Assembly (NCBI GenBank): GCA_937919685.1
Contig: CALFOM010000188.1
Span: forward strand, 1-36,703
From: an uncultured Phycisphaera sp.
GTDB lineage: Bacteria > Planctomycetota > Phycisphaerae > Phycisphaerales > SM1A02
Reading direction: 5' to 3'
DNA: 36,703 bases
Below, in pieces: positions 20,309-26,968 of the stretch; positions within the stretch are counted from its first letter, which is position 1; each line of letters starts with the position of its first letter. The position numbers and the translations under genes were made by a program. The notes under the pieces are model-generated. The model saw only the letters and a program-made list of their open reading frames with translations, was not told the DNA's origin and searched no databases.

Positions 20309-20328
20309 AACGAGTGACAAACTTCGTT
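20309..20328 (-). other. Hairpin in the actA leader
   Basis: On the minus strand AACG-A-AGT, loop TTGTC, ACT-CGTT pair with one bulged A, about 50 bases before actA and about 20 bases past the predicted transcript start. A run of six A precedes it. It could influence mRNA stability or ribosome access. It does not match a riboswitch that I recognise. Confidence 0.35.
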
Positions 20329-20354
20329 CCTTTTTTCACGAAGTCAGACCTTCC

Positions 20355-20384
20355 ATAGTAGCGACGACCGTTATCCAGGGTCAA
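20355..20384 (-). promoter_or_regulatory. Predicted sigma70-like promoter of the act-cox operon
   Basis: On the minus strand TTGACC (20379-20384) is separated by 18 bases from TACTAT (20355-20360). The -35 matches the consensus at five of six bases and the -10 at four of six. Transcription would start near 20348, giving a leader of about 90 bases before actA. It lies directly in front of the first gene of a thirteen-gene minus-strand run. Confidence 0.55.
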
Positions 20385-20500
20385 CGGAGGCCATTCTTCG
20401 ACCGACTATTTTGAGTCGCCGCCGACCCCCAAGATCGACGGTTCGAAGGCACTGAACATCGGCGTGAGGCAGCGTCCGACACGAATGAAGATCCAATTCT

Positions 20501-20547
20501 GGTGGCCCCTTGGCTCCGCAGCGAGGTGCCCTTTGGGGCTCGCCACC
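20501..20547. repeat. Imperfect inverted repeat / alternative hairpins
   Basis: The outer arms GGTGG-CCCC and GGGG-CTCG-CCACC can pair with one bulge; alternatively GCGAG (20521-20525) pairs with CTCGC (20539-20543) around CCC-TTT-GGG. The two folds exclude each other. There is no T-run for an intrinsic terminator. Confidence 0.45.
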
Positions 20548-20802
20548 CTCGCCCTCTACGATCGTTGATCCGACCCTGAAACCGACCCGATCCGGACCGC
20601 CGAATGGAGGTCCGTGAAGGTATCGCCGGGATCACGGCCACGGAGGCCCGCCCCGTCGGGATCGGTCCAGCCGCCGCATTTTTGAGATAATATGCCTTTT
20701 TGGGCTGATAATCGGGTTTTCAAGCCCACATATCGACCGCGGAAGGCCCCGAATCACGGCCTCCGCAAGTTGCGGTCCGGTCTTCCGAGCGCCTCCGATT
20801 GG

Positions 20803-22929
20803 TCAGTCCGCGGGTGAATCAGGGGCTTTGACGTAGGTCGCCTTCAGCAAGGAAATCCCTGCCTCGTCGCCGATCACGGTGAGCCGATCCCCGGATTCCA
20901 GTTCAAGATTTCCGCTCGGAACCAAAGTCCGGCTCCCACGACGAACCAGCGCCACCAGAGATCCGGTCGGAAAACCAATGTCTCGGATTTTCTTCCCGGA
21001 GAGGGCCGTCGCCGCGGAACCTGGTTCGAGGACCAGCGAGAGATACCGATCGTCTCGAAGGAGAACCTCCCGCAATGCCTGGTGACTCCGGGCCGAGATC
21101 CACTCGTCCTGGAATCCCCGCTGCTCGACGCACCCCGCCAACTGAGCCAGAATCCGAAGATGCAACGCCGGGTCCTCCGCGGGGCTCACCAAGAAGAACA
21201 CCGCGTGCACATCACGATGCGTGGTCGATGACGGCAACGCGTCACCGACGTCGATCTTCAATCCGCGACGGGAACGCACGACGACGAGGTACGGGCGAGA
21301 GATGCCCGGAAGTCGGAGATGAGGAAGCGCCACGCCACGGGTCACGGGCGTCGCGCCGACTCGAGTGCCTTCGAGGAACTGCGTGGCGATCTTGGTCACA
21401 TCCAGTTCGACCAACGGCGAGAGACGCTCGGCAGCCCGTTGCGTGATGGTCTCGAAGTCGGCATCCTCCCCCGCCTCCATGATCTCCGCAGTCACGACGA
21501 CTTCATCAAACGGATCGCTGGCACGAAGTCCGCGATCCTTCATGATGCCGCGAAGTTCGATATCGAGGCCGTCGAAGCGCCGCTGGCCCAACCGTTCAAA
21601 GACGTGGTAGATCGCCCCGCCTCGACGAACTCGTGGCGCCGCATATCCGAAGAACCACACCACGCCAACGATGACCAGCCCGAATGCGAAGATGCTCGGC
21701 GTCGGGCCCATCTCCAGAATGAGCCAGCACGGGCCCAGCAACCCGAGAAGCGGAAGCCATGGATATAGAGGCGTTCGAAAACTCGGGTCGTACGACTTCA
21801 GACCGCTCTCCCGCATCACCACCACCGACATCGAGAGCATCGCAAACATCAGCAGCTGGAACGCACTCGCGTATTTCGCGATCGACATGATGTCGAGTGC
21901 GAAGATGTAAAAGATGATCGAGCCGACGGTCACCAGCAGGGCCAGGCCCGGCGCACCAAATCGATTCAAGCCGCGAAAACCACTCGGAAGCAAGTGGTCC
22001 CGGCTCATGGCGAGTGGATATCGAGACGAACTGAGAATGCCGGCGTTGGCGACGGCCATGAATGCAAACAAGGCCGCACAAGTCACCAAGATCTGCCCAA
22101 CCGGACCAGCGATGGCAAATCCCGCATCTGCGACTGGGTGGAGGCTCGGCTTCGCGAATTCCGCCGGATCATTGACACCGACCATCACCGCCAGCCCGAG
22201 GATGTAGATGGCCACCGCGCATCCAAGCGCCAAGAGAATCCCCCGCGGGAGATTGCGCTCCGGGTTCTTGACCTCCTCGGCAATGCTCGCAACCTTCGTC
22301 ACACCGACATAAGAGATGAAGACGAGTCCGGCGGTCGAAAGAATCGAACCGAAGCCCTTAGAAAAGAAAGCCTTGAATCGAGTGGTGTCGATGCTCGGCA
22401 CGCCCTGCGCGAGAAACCACGTGAGAATCGTCAGGACGCCGATCACCAAGACCACCTGGAACCGAGTGGATGCTTTGGCACCGAAGAAGTTGATGCCGCC
22501 GAAAAGCGCCGCCAATCCGACGGCGACCCAGAGGATCCCCTTCTCTCCAAGGTCGACGTAAAGCGAGATATACGCACCCATGCCGATCAGCGCGAACGCA
22601 GACTTGAGGGTCAGCGCCAGCCAAGTTCCGAGGCCGCCGATCGTGCCCCAAAGCGGGCCCAGACTCCGGTCGAGGAAGAAGTAGGTTCCACCCGCCTTGG
22701 GCATGGCGGTCGCGAGTTCCACGATGCAGAGGGTCGGGGCGACCATGATCGCGGCTGCGATCAGGTAACTCAAAATGACCGCTGGGCCCGCCTGTTGGTA
22801 GGCAAGACCCGGTAGGAGAAAGAAACCCGCACTGAGTGTGGTTCCGATCGCGACCGCGAAGACGCCGAAGAGATTCAGCTCCTTCTTGAGTTTGACGGGG
22901 GTGCTCGGTGCGTTCTGGGTTTCTGACAT
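20803..22929 (-). CDS. APC-family amino acid permease fused to PTS EIIA-like and TrkA-C-like domains
   Basis: 708 aa. Residues 1-430 are an APC-superfamily transporter with about twelve helices: FGVFAVAIGTTLSAGFFLLPG is the unwound helix-1 substrate stretch, followed by ELATAMPKAGGTYFFLDRSLG and VKNPERNLPRGI. Residues about 475-630 resemble PTS EIIA of the fructose/nitrogen class, with the phosphorylatable-His motif VALPHLRLPG (His near 535) and VFFLVSPAEDPALHLRILAQLA. The last 75 residues resemble TrkA-C (RCK-C): GKKIRDIGFPTGSLVALVRRG and LESGDRLTVIGD. Domain order therefore suggests transport gated by phosphorylation or a nucleotide-like ligand; this is inference and the substrate is unknown. 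It is divergent from tatD. Confidence 0.88.
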   Translation of the reverse strand: MSETQNAPSTPVKLKKELNLFGVFAVAIGTTLSAGFFLLPGLAYQQAGPAVILSYLIAAAIMVAPTLCIVELATAMPKAGGTYFFLDRSLGPLWGTIGGLGTWLALTLKSAFALIGMGAYISLYVDLGEKGILWVAVGLAALFGGINFFGAKASTRFQVVLVIGVLTILTWFLAQGVPSIDTTRFKAFFSKGFGSILSTAGLVFISYVGVTKVASIAEEVKNPERNLPRGILLALGCAVAIYILGLAVMVGVNDPAEFAKPSLHPVADAGFAIAGPVGQILVTCAALFAFMAVANAGILSSSRYPLAMSRDHLLPSGFRGLNRFGAPGLALLVTVGSIIFYIFALDIMSIAKYASAFQLLMFAMLSMSVVVMRESGLKSYDPSFRTPLYPWLPLLGLLGPCWLILEMGPTPSIFAFGLVIVGVVWFFGYAAPRVRRGGAIYHVFERLGQRRFDGLDIELRGIMKDRGLRASDPFDEVVVTAEIMEAGEDADFETITQRAAERLSPLVELDVTKIATQFLEGTRVGATPVTRGVALPHLRLPGISRPYLVVVRSRRGLKIDVGDALPSSTTHRDVHAVFFLVSPAEDPALHLRILAQLAGCVEQRGFQDEWISARSHQALREVLLRDDRYLSLVLEPGSAATALSGKKIRDIGFPTGSLVALVRRGSRTLVPSGNLELESGDRLTVIGDEAGISLLKATYVKAPDSPAD

Positions 22930-22986
22930 CGACTCGGTTTCCGATGGTTGCTCGATCGATGATGCGGCCCGGGGCGCATCGAGCCG

Positions 22987-22992
22987 ATTCTA
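22987..22992 (-). promoter_or_regulatory. Possible -10 box (TAGAAT) for the permease gene
   Basis: TAGAAT on the minus strand, 57 bases before the ATG at 22929, in the divergent region shared with tatD. It is the same box seen before ctaB, ctaA and tatC. No canonical -35 is visible. Confidence 0.3.
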
Positions 22993-23094
22993 CCTGAACC
23001 CCTGACGGCCGAACGGAACGTCGTCGATCCTTGTCCGGCTTCGCGTCGCCGCCCATCGACAAACATGGCGGCGTCTGCGTATCCTCAACGTCGC

Positions 23095-23877
23095 ATGTTC
23101 GACACCCATTGCCATCTCACCTTCGACTGCTTCGAAGGGCGGATTGATCGCGTCCTCGCGGATGCCAAGGCCGCCGGCGTCCGAGGCTGCATCTCGATCG
23201 CGACCACCACGGATGGGCTTCCCGGGCTCACTGCACTCGCGGATGCTCATCCCGAGATCTGGTGTTCCGCCGGCGTCCATCCTCTCTACAGCGATCGCCC
23301 CATCGACTGGGATGCCATGCTGGCCGCAGCCCGCCATCCGAAATGCGTGGCCTGGGGCGAACTCGGCCTCGATCACCACTACGACCAACCCGATCGCAGC
23401 CTGCAGCGCCAGGTGCTCGAAGACCAACTCGCCAAAATCGAGACCTGGTCCTCCGAGGGGCTCCAGAAGCCGGTGGTCATCCACTGCCGCAAGGCATTCG
23501 AGGATCTCCTGCCCGTGCTGGAGGCGTCATCACTCCCCAACGACCGCTTCGTCTTCCATTGTTTTACGGGGAACGAAGCCGACGCTCGAGCGGTCCTCGA
23601 CTTTGGCGCCTGGATCTCCTTTACCGGCATCGTCACCTTCCCCAATGCCACCGAGGTCGCCTCCGCGAGCGATCTGGTTCCTGACGACCGGATCATGGTG
23701 GAAACCGACGCCCCCTTCCTCACCCCCGAACCACATCGAACCACTCGCCCCAACGAGCCGAAATTCGTGGGTTGCACCGCAGCGTTTCTTGCCACACGGC
23801 GTGGACGGCAGCCAGATGCGTTCGAATCGCTACTGGACCAGAACGCGGCTCGGTTCTTCGATATCGACATCCCCTGA
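23095..23877 (+). CDS. tatD: TatD family metal-dependent DNase
   Basis: 260 aa from ATG 23095 (MFDTHCHLTFD), which matches the usual family start; an in-frame ATG at 23065 would add ten residues, and neither has a clear ribosome site. TIM-barrel hydrolase of the TatD family, with 3'-5' exonuclease activity in characterised members. Metal ligands are visible: HxH at residues 5 and 7, the Glu in WGELGLDHHYD, His in VIHCRKAFEDLL, His in FHCFTGN and Asp in VETDAPFLTPEPHR. It lies upstream of tatC on the same strand, as in some bacteria, but TatD is not needed for Tat export. Confidence 0.92.
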   Translation: MFDTHCHLTFDCFEGRIDRVLADAKAAGVRGCISIATTTDGLPGLTALADAHPEIWCSAGVHPLYSDRPIDWDAMLAAARHPKCVAWGELGLDHHYDQPDRSLQRQVLEDQLAKIETWSSEGLQKPVVIHCRKAFEDLLPVLEASSLPNDRFVFHCFTGNEADARAVLDFGAWISFTGIVTFPNATEVASASDLVPDDRIMVETDAPFLTPEPHRTTRPNEPKFVGCTAAFLATRRGRQPDAFESLLDQNAARFFDIDIP

Positions 23878-23919
23878 TTCTCACCGCCTGAGACCTCGCC
23901 TCTATAGGGGCTGTCGCAC

Positions 23920-23925
23920 TAGAAT
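23920..23925 (+). promoter_or_regulatory. Possible -10 box (TAGAAT) for tatC
   Basis: CACTAGAATCACGAAACATG: TAGAAT ends eight bases before the tatC ATG, so a transcript from it would be leaderless. No strong -35 is visible. The box sits in the 56-base gap after tatD. Confidence 0.35.
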
Positions 23926-23933
23926 CACGAAAC

Positions 23934-25139
23934 ATGCCGCTGCCGCAACATCTTCAGGGACTGATGAGCTTCGGTGATCATCTCGAAGAGCTCCGAAAAC
24001 GGCTGATCCTCGCGGCGATCGTCCCGCTGCCGCTGTCGGTGCTGCTGTTCTTCTTCGCCGCTTCGATCCGAAGCATCCTGGTCCTGCCGGCTCTGCGGGC
24101 GATGGAAGCCAATGGACTTCCCGCAAGACTTCAGGCACTCGGACCGGCCGAAGTCCTGACCACCGATCTGAAACTGAGTTTCATCTTCGCCGCGGTCATC
24201 TCCGCGCCCTGGATTCTCTGGCAGAGCTGGAAGTTCGTAGAACCCGGGCTCTACAACCAAGAGAAACGTTTCGTCTACTTCCTGATCCCCGGAAGCGCCA
24301 TTCTGACCGCGGCCGGTCTCGCCCTCTTGTATTGGGTGATGCTCCCGCTCATGCTGCAGGTGCTGATCTCCTTCGGCGTCCCCGGACCAGCGGACGCCTT
24401 CGGCATTCCCGACTCCGGCACCCGCATCGTCGAATCCAACAACGAAGGATTCCCGGTCTTCCCCGTCCTCGAGGAAATGCCGACCAATCCCGCGCCGGGT
24501 CAGGCGTGGATCGAGCCCTCGACTCGCACGCTGGTCGTCGTCGTACCGACCAGCGACGACGCCACAACCTTCGAACTGCTCTCCGTACCGCTCAGCCGCG
24601 CCGGCACGATTTCTCAGGAGTTCCGTCTCGGCGAATACATCGGCTTCGTGCTCACCCTCGCACTGGCGGTCACCGTGGCCTTCCAGATGCCGCTGGTGAT
24701 CCTTCTTCTCGGCTGGGCGGGAATCGCGGATCGGAAGTTCCTCACCGCCAATCGTCGTTACGCCGTCTTGATCTGCGCCATTCTCGGCGCGATTCTCACA
24801 CCGGCGGACGTGGTGAGCATGATTCTGCTCTTCATCCCCCTCTACCTTCTCTACGAACTCGGCATTCTTCTGCTACTGGTGGCTCCCGCGGATCGCGTGG
24901 CCGGTGGCAAGATCGTCTCCTCTACGTTGGGCGATCTGGTCGGCTATGACCGTGATGATTCCCGGACGTCAAACGAGGAAGACCCTGCGGATGACACGGA
25001 CGGACGAACGGACCAATCCTCCGAACCCGCACAACCGGAAGCCTCCGATTCAGCGTCCGATCCCGATTCCGATGGTCCAGAGGTGCCCGAAGAGGACGAG
25101 ACCGATGAGCAGAGTGGTCCCGAGGATCCACGACCGTGA
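23934..25139 (+). CDS. tatC: Twin-arginine translocase subunit TatC
   Basis: 401 aa, longer than the usual 240-280. TatC recognises the twin-arginine signal and forms the core of the Tat translocase. The N-terminal signature SFGDHLEELRKRL (12-24) and the later GEYIGFVLTLALAVTVAFQMPLVILLLGWAGI and LGAILTPADVVSM stretches are diagnostic; six membrane helices are expected. Two additions stand out: a large periplasmic loop of about 75 residues (roughly 142-220) between the third and fourth helices, and a very acidic C-terminal tail (about residue 340 on, rich in Asp, Glu, Ser and Pro). Likely cargo within this window includes ActB and the Rieske protein. No tatA/B gene is in the window. The stop shares GTGA with a possible alternative start of tadA. 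Confidence 0.95.
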   Translation: MPLPQHLQGLMSFGDHLEELRKRLILAAIVPLPLSVLLFFFAASIRSILVLPALRAMEANGLPARLQALGPAEVLTTDLKLSFIFAAVISAPWILWQSWKFVEPGLYNQEKRFVYFLIPGSAILTAAGLALLYWVMLPLMLQVLISFGVPGPADAFGIPDSGTRIVESNNEGFPVFPVLEEMPTNPAPGQAWIEPSTRTLVVVVPTSDDATTFELLSVPLSRAGTISQEFRLGEYIGFVLTLALAVTVAFQMPLVILLLGWAGIADRKFLTANRRYAVLICAILGAILTPADVVSMILLFIPLYLLYELGILLLLVAPADRVAGGKIVSSTLGDLVGYDRDDSRTSNEEDPADDTDGRTDQSSEPAQPEASDSASDPDSDGPEVPEEDETDEQSGPEDPRP

Positions 25140-25234
25140 AGTGGCGTCATCGGACCGCTTCGGCCCGGGGATTCATCGTGAGAGGGACTCGAAGAACCGG
25201 TGCCGACGACCGCATTCGTCGGATCCGAGTTCGC

Positions 25235-25239
25235 AGGAG
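25235..25239 (+). promoter_or_regulatory. Shine-Dalgarno AGGAG deciding the tadA start
   Basis: AGGAG lies seven bases before ATG 25247. It favours this start over GTG 25136, which would overlap the tatC stop (GTGA) but would add 37 Arg-rich residues absent from typical TadA. Confidence 0.6.
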
Positions 25240-25246
25240 ACGCTGG

Positions 25247-25759
25247 ATGTCCAGGCTTCGCATCGCATGCAACGATCACCCAGGAGTCGAAGATGTCGAC
25301 ATCCGCATGATGGAGCGTGCGATCGAACTCGCCCGAGCCGCGGGCGCCAACGGCGAAGTCCCGGTGGGTGCAGTCGTCTATCGAGGCGCCGAGATTCTCG
25401 GCGAAGCCGCAAACAACCGCGAAACCTGCTGCGACCCGACCGGCCACGCGGAAATGGTGGCCTTGCGAGAAGCTGGAAATCGACTCGGAAGCTGGCGACT
25501 CAAAGGCTGCAGCATGGCCGTGACGCTCGAGCCATGTCCGATGTGCGCGGGTGCTCTGGTGAATGCAAGACTCAAACGACTCGTCTACGGAGCGTTCGAT
25601 CCGAAAGCCGGCGCATGCACCTCGCTCTTTGAGATTCCCGGCGACCGCCGACTCAATCACCGGGTGGAAATGATCGGCGGCATCGAGGAGACTCGTTGTG
25701 CGGAACTTCTCAAGGCCTTTTTCCGCCGACGTCGCGCTGAAAAACGAAACGCCGGCTGA
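25247..25759 (+). CDS. tadA: tRNA-specific adenosine deaminase TadA
   Basis: 170 aa. Zinc enzyme that converts A34 to inosine in tRNA-Arg(ACG), enabling wobble decoding. Zinc and catalytic residues are His67-Ala-Glu69 (GHAEMVALREA) and Cys97/Cys100 in EPCPMCAGALVNARL; RLVYGAFDPKAGA and a C-terminal helix AELLKAFFRRRRAEK are typical of TadA rather than other cytidine/adenosine deaminases. Length is usual for the family from this start. It follows tatC and may be cotranscribed with it. Confidence 0.92.
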   Translation: MSRLRIACNDHPGVEDVDIRMMERAIELARAAGANGEVPVGAVVYRGAEILGEAANNRETCCDPTGHAEMVALREAGNRLGSWRLKGCSMAVTLEPCPMCAGALVNARLKRLVYGAFDPKAGACTSLFEIPGDRRLNHRVEMIGGIEETRCAELLKAFFRRRRAEKRNAG

Positions 25760-25813
25760 AGTTCGACGCATGACCGACCCGACCAACGTCGTCATTCAAG
25801 GTAGGCTGCTCCC

Positions 25814-26428
25814 GTGCTGATCTGCTTCGATCTCGGTGGCGTACTCGTCCGCATCTGTCGGTCTTGGCCGGAAGGATGCCGCGCCGCCGGCGTTCCGGAG
25901 CGCGAGCATCACCCGCGGCCGGATCACCAAGTCCGGCGAACCGAATTGATCACCCGATATCAGACCGGCCGCGTGGAATGCGACGACTTCTTTCGTGAGC
26001 TGAGCGGACTCTTCGACGGTGTCTGGTCCCCCGCGGAAGTCGCCAAGGTCCATCACGCTTGGATTCTCGAACCATACGCCGGAACCGCGGCGCTGATCGA
26101 GGAGATCCGGGCCGCCGGATTCCCGACCGCCTGCCTCTCGAACACCAGCCACTCCCACTGGGGGCCTCTGCTCCAGATACCGGCCATCGCGGCACTCGGC
26201 ACGCAACATGCATCCCATCTACTCGGCCTGCACAAACCAGATGCCGCCATCTACCAGGCATTCGAGAATGCGGTGGGCATCCCCGGCGAAGACGTCGTGT
26301 TCTTCGACGACCTCGAGGACAACATCACCGCCGCTCGCGCGGTCGGCTGGGATGCCGTCAAGATCGACCATGCCAGCGAGACGGCGCCGCAGATCCGTGC
26401 CGCACTCGAACAACGCGGCGTGCTCTGA
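25814..26428 (+). CDS. HAD-superfamily phosphatase, YihX-like
   Basis: 204 aa from GTG 25814. HAD motifs are in order: ICFDLGGVLV (motif I, nucleophile Asp6), TACLSNTS (motif II), GLHKPDAAIYQAF (motif III Lys) and DVVFFDDLEDNITAAR (motif IV). The residue two after the nucleophile is Gly instead of Asp, as in the YihX-type (FDLGxV) sugar-phosphate phosphatases, so a phosphatase is likely and the substrate is unknown. It starts 54 bases after tadA and ends in a stem-loop shared with the convergent minus-strand operon. Confidence 0.85.
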   Translation: MLICFDLGGVLVRICRSWPEGCRAAGVPEREHHPRPDHQVRRTELITRYQTGRVECDDFFRELSGLFDGVWSPAEVAKVHHAWILEPYAGTAALIEEIRAAGFPTACLSNTSHSHWGPLLQIPAIAALGTQHASHLLGLHKPDAAIYQAFENAVGIPGEDVVFFDDLEDNITAARAVGWDAVKIDHASETAPQIRAALEQRGVL

Positions 26429-26433
26429 TCCAC

Positions 26434-26457
26434 CCGCTCCAGCAACGACTGGAGTGG
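26434..26457. terminator. Bidirectional stem-loop between convergent genes
   Basis: CCGCTCCAG and CTGGAGTGG form a 9-bp stem (one G-T pair) with loop CAACGA, five bases after the HAD stop and four bases from the end of the minus-strand operon. No T-run follows on either strand, so termination efficiency is uncertain. Confidence 0.5.
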
Positions 26458-26461
26458 AAGT

Positions 26462-26968
26462 TCAGGCGGTCCGCCGCCATGCCGCCACCAGACCGATCCC
26501 GACCAAAGGGATCCACGCGAAGATCGCCATCCAAAGCGAACGCCAGGGTGGGATCGGTCCGCCTACCACGACGTCGAACCGCACCGGATCCGCCGCGCCG
26601 TCTCCGTCGGGATCGATCTCGATGGACCAGGTCCCGGGAACCGCGAGTTCGAAGTCCGCCTTGAATTCACCATCGATCCTCGCTTCCCGGAAGCCCGATC
26701 GCATGACGGTCCCGTCGGAATGTCGGACGATCACTTCGGCAGCGGCATCACGGGTACCGATCCAGGCGATCTCGATCAGACCAACCCGCGGCGCCGGCGG
26801 CGACACCACCACTGCCGCGGGATGTTCCGATCGGGTTCCGGTCCAGACCACCACGCCGCCATCGGCCGTGACCTGACTCACGGGCATCGATACGAACGCT
26901 GCGAGGATGATGCACCACCACCAGCCTGACGGTCCACGACGTTCCAATCTTCTGCTTCGTCGAGTCAT
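26462..26968 (-). CDS. FixH/YtkA-like membrane protein
   Basis: 168 aa from ATG 26968, which shares ATGA with the stop of the CtaG fusion; the upstream open stretch is out of keeping with this coupling. An N-terminal hydrophobic segment (WWWCIILAAFVSMPVSQVTA) is followed by a periplasmic beta-rich domain containing VGLIEIAWIGTRDAAAEVIV and AVPGTWSIEID, resembling the YtkA-like/FixH immunoglobulin-type fold, then a C-terminal helix (SLWMAIFAWIPLVGIGLVAAW). FixH-type proteins accompany FixG in oxidase assembly, which suits its place after the CtaG-polyferredoxin gene. The homology is by eye and moderate. Confidence 0.65.
   Translation of the reverse strand: MTRRSRRLERRGPSGWWWCIILAAFVSMPVSQVTADGGVVVWTGTRSEHPAAVVVSPPAPRVGLIEIAWIGTRDAAAEVIVRHSDGTVMRSGFREARIDGEFKADFELAVPGTWSIEIDPDGDGAADPVRFDVVVGGPIPPWRSLWMAIFAWIPLVGIGLVAAWRRTA

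Larger units (their letters stand above)
20257..20802. other. Non-coding region between the permease gene and actA (546 bases)
   Basis: No gene is convincing on either strand; open frames here are short, Arg/Ser-rich and overlap the predicted promoter. It holds the act promoter (20355-20384), the leader hairpin (20309-20328), a complex inverted-repeat stretch (20501-20547), a second group of inverted repeats (20587-20665) and an AT-rich island (about 20678-20735) in otherwise GC-rich DNA. See findings for the possible structured RNA. Confidence 0.6.

Noticed and set aside
20381-20641. 86-codon minus frame in the intergenic region
   Set aside because: Arg/Ser-rich, no ribosome site, overlaps the -35 of the act promoter; probably non-coding.
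20682-20712. TTGAGA-19-GATAAT as a + strand promoter
   Set aside because: Spacing is too long and no + strand gene follows; noted only as part of the AT-rich island.
25136-25246. GTG start of tadA overlapping the tatC stop
   Set aside because: The added 37 residues are Arg-rich and unlike TadA; AGGAG before ATG 25247 is better, although coupling at GTGA cannot be excluded.
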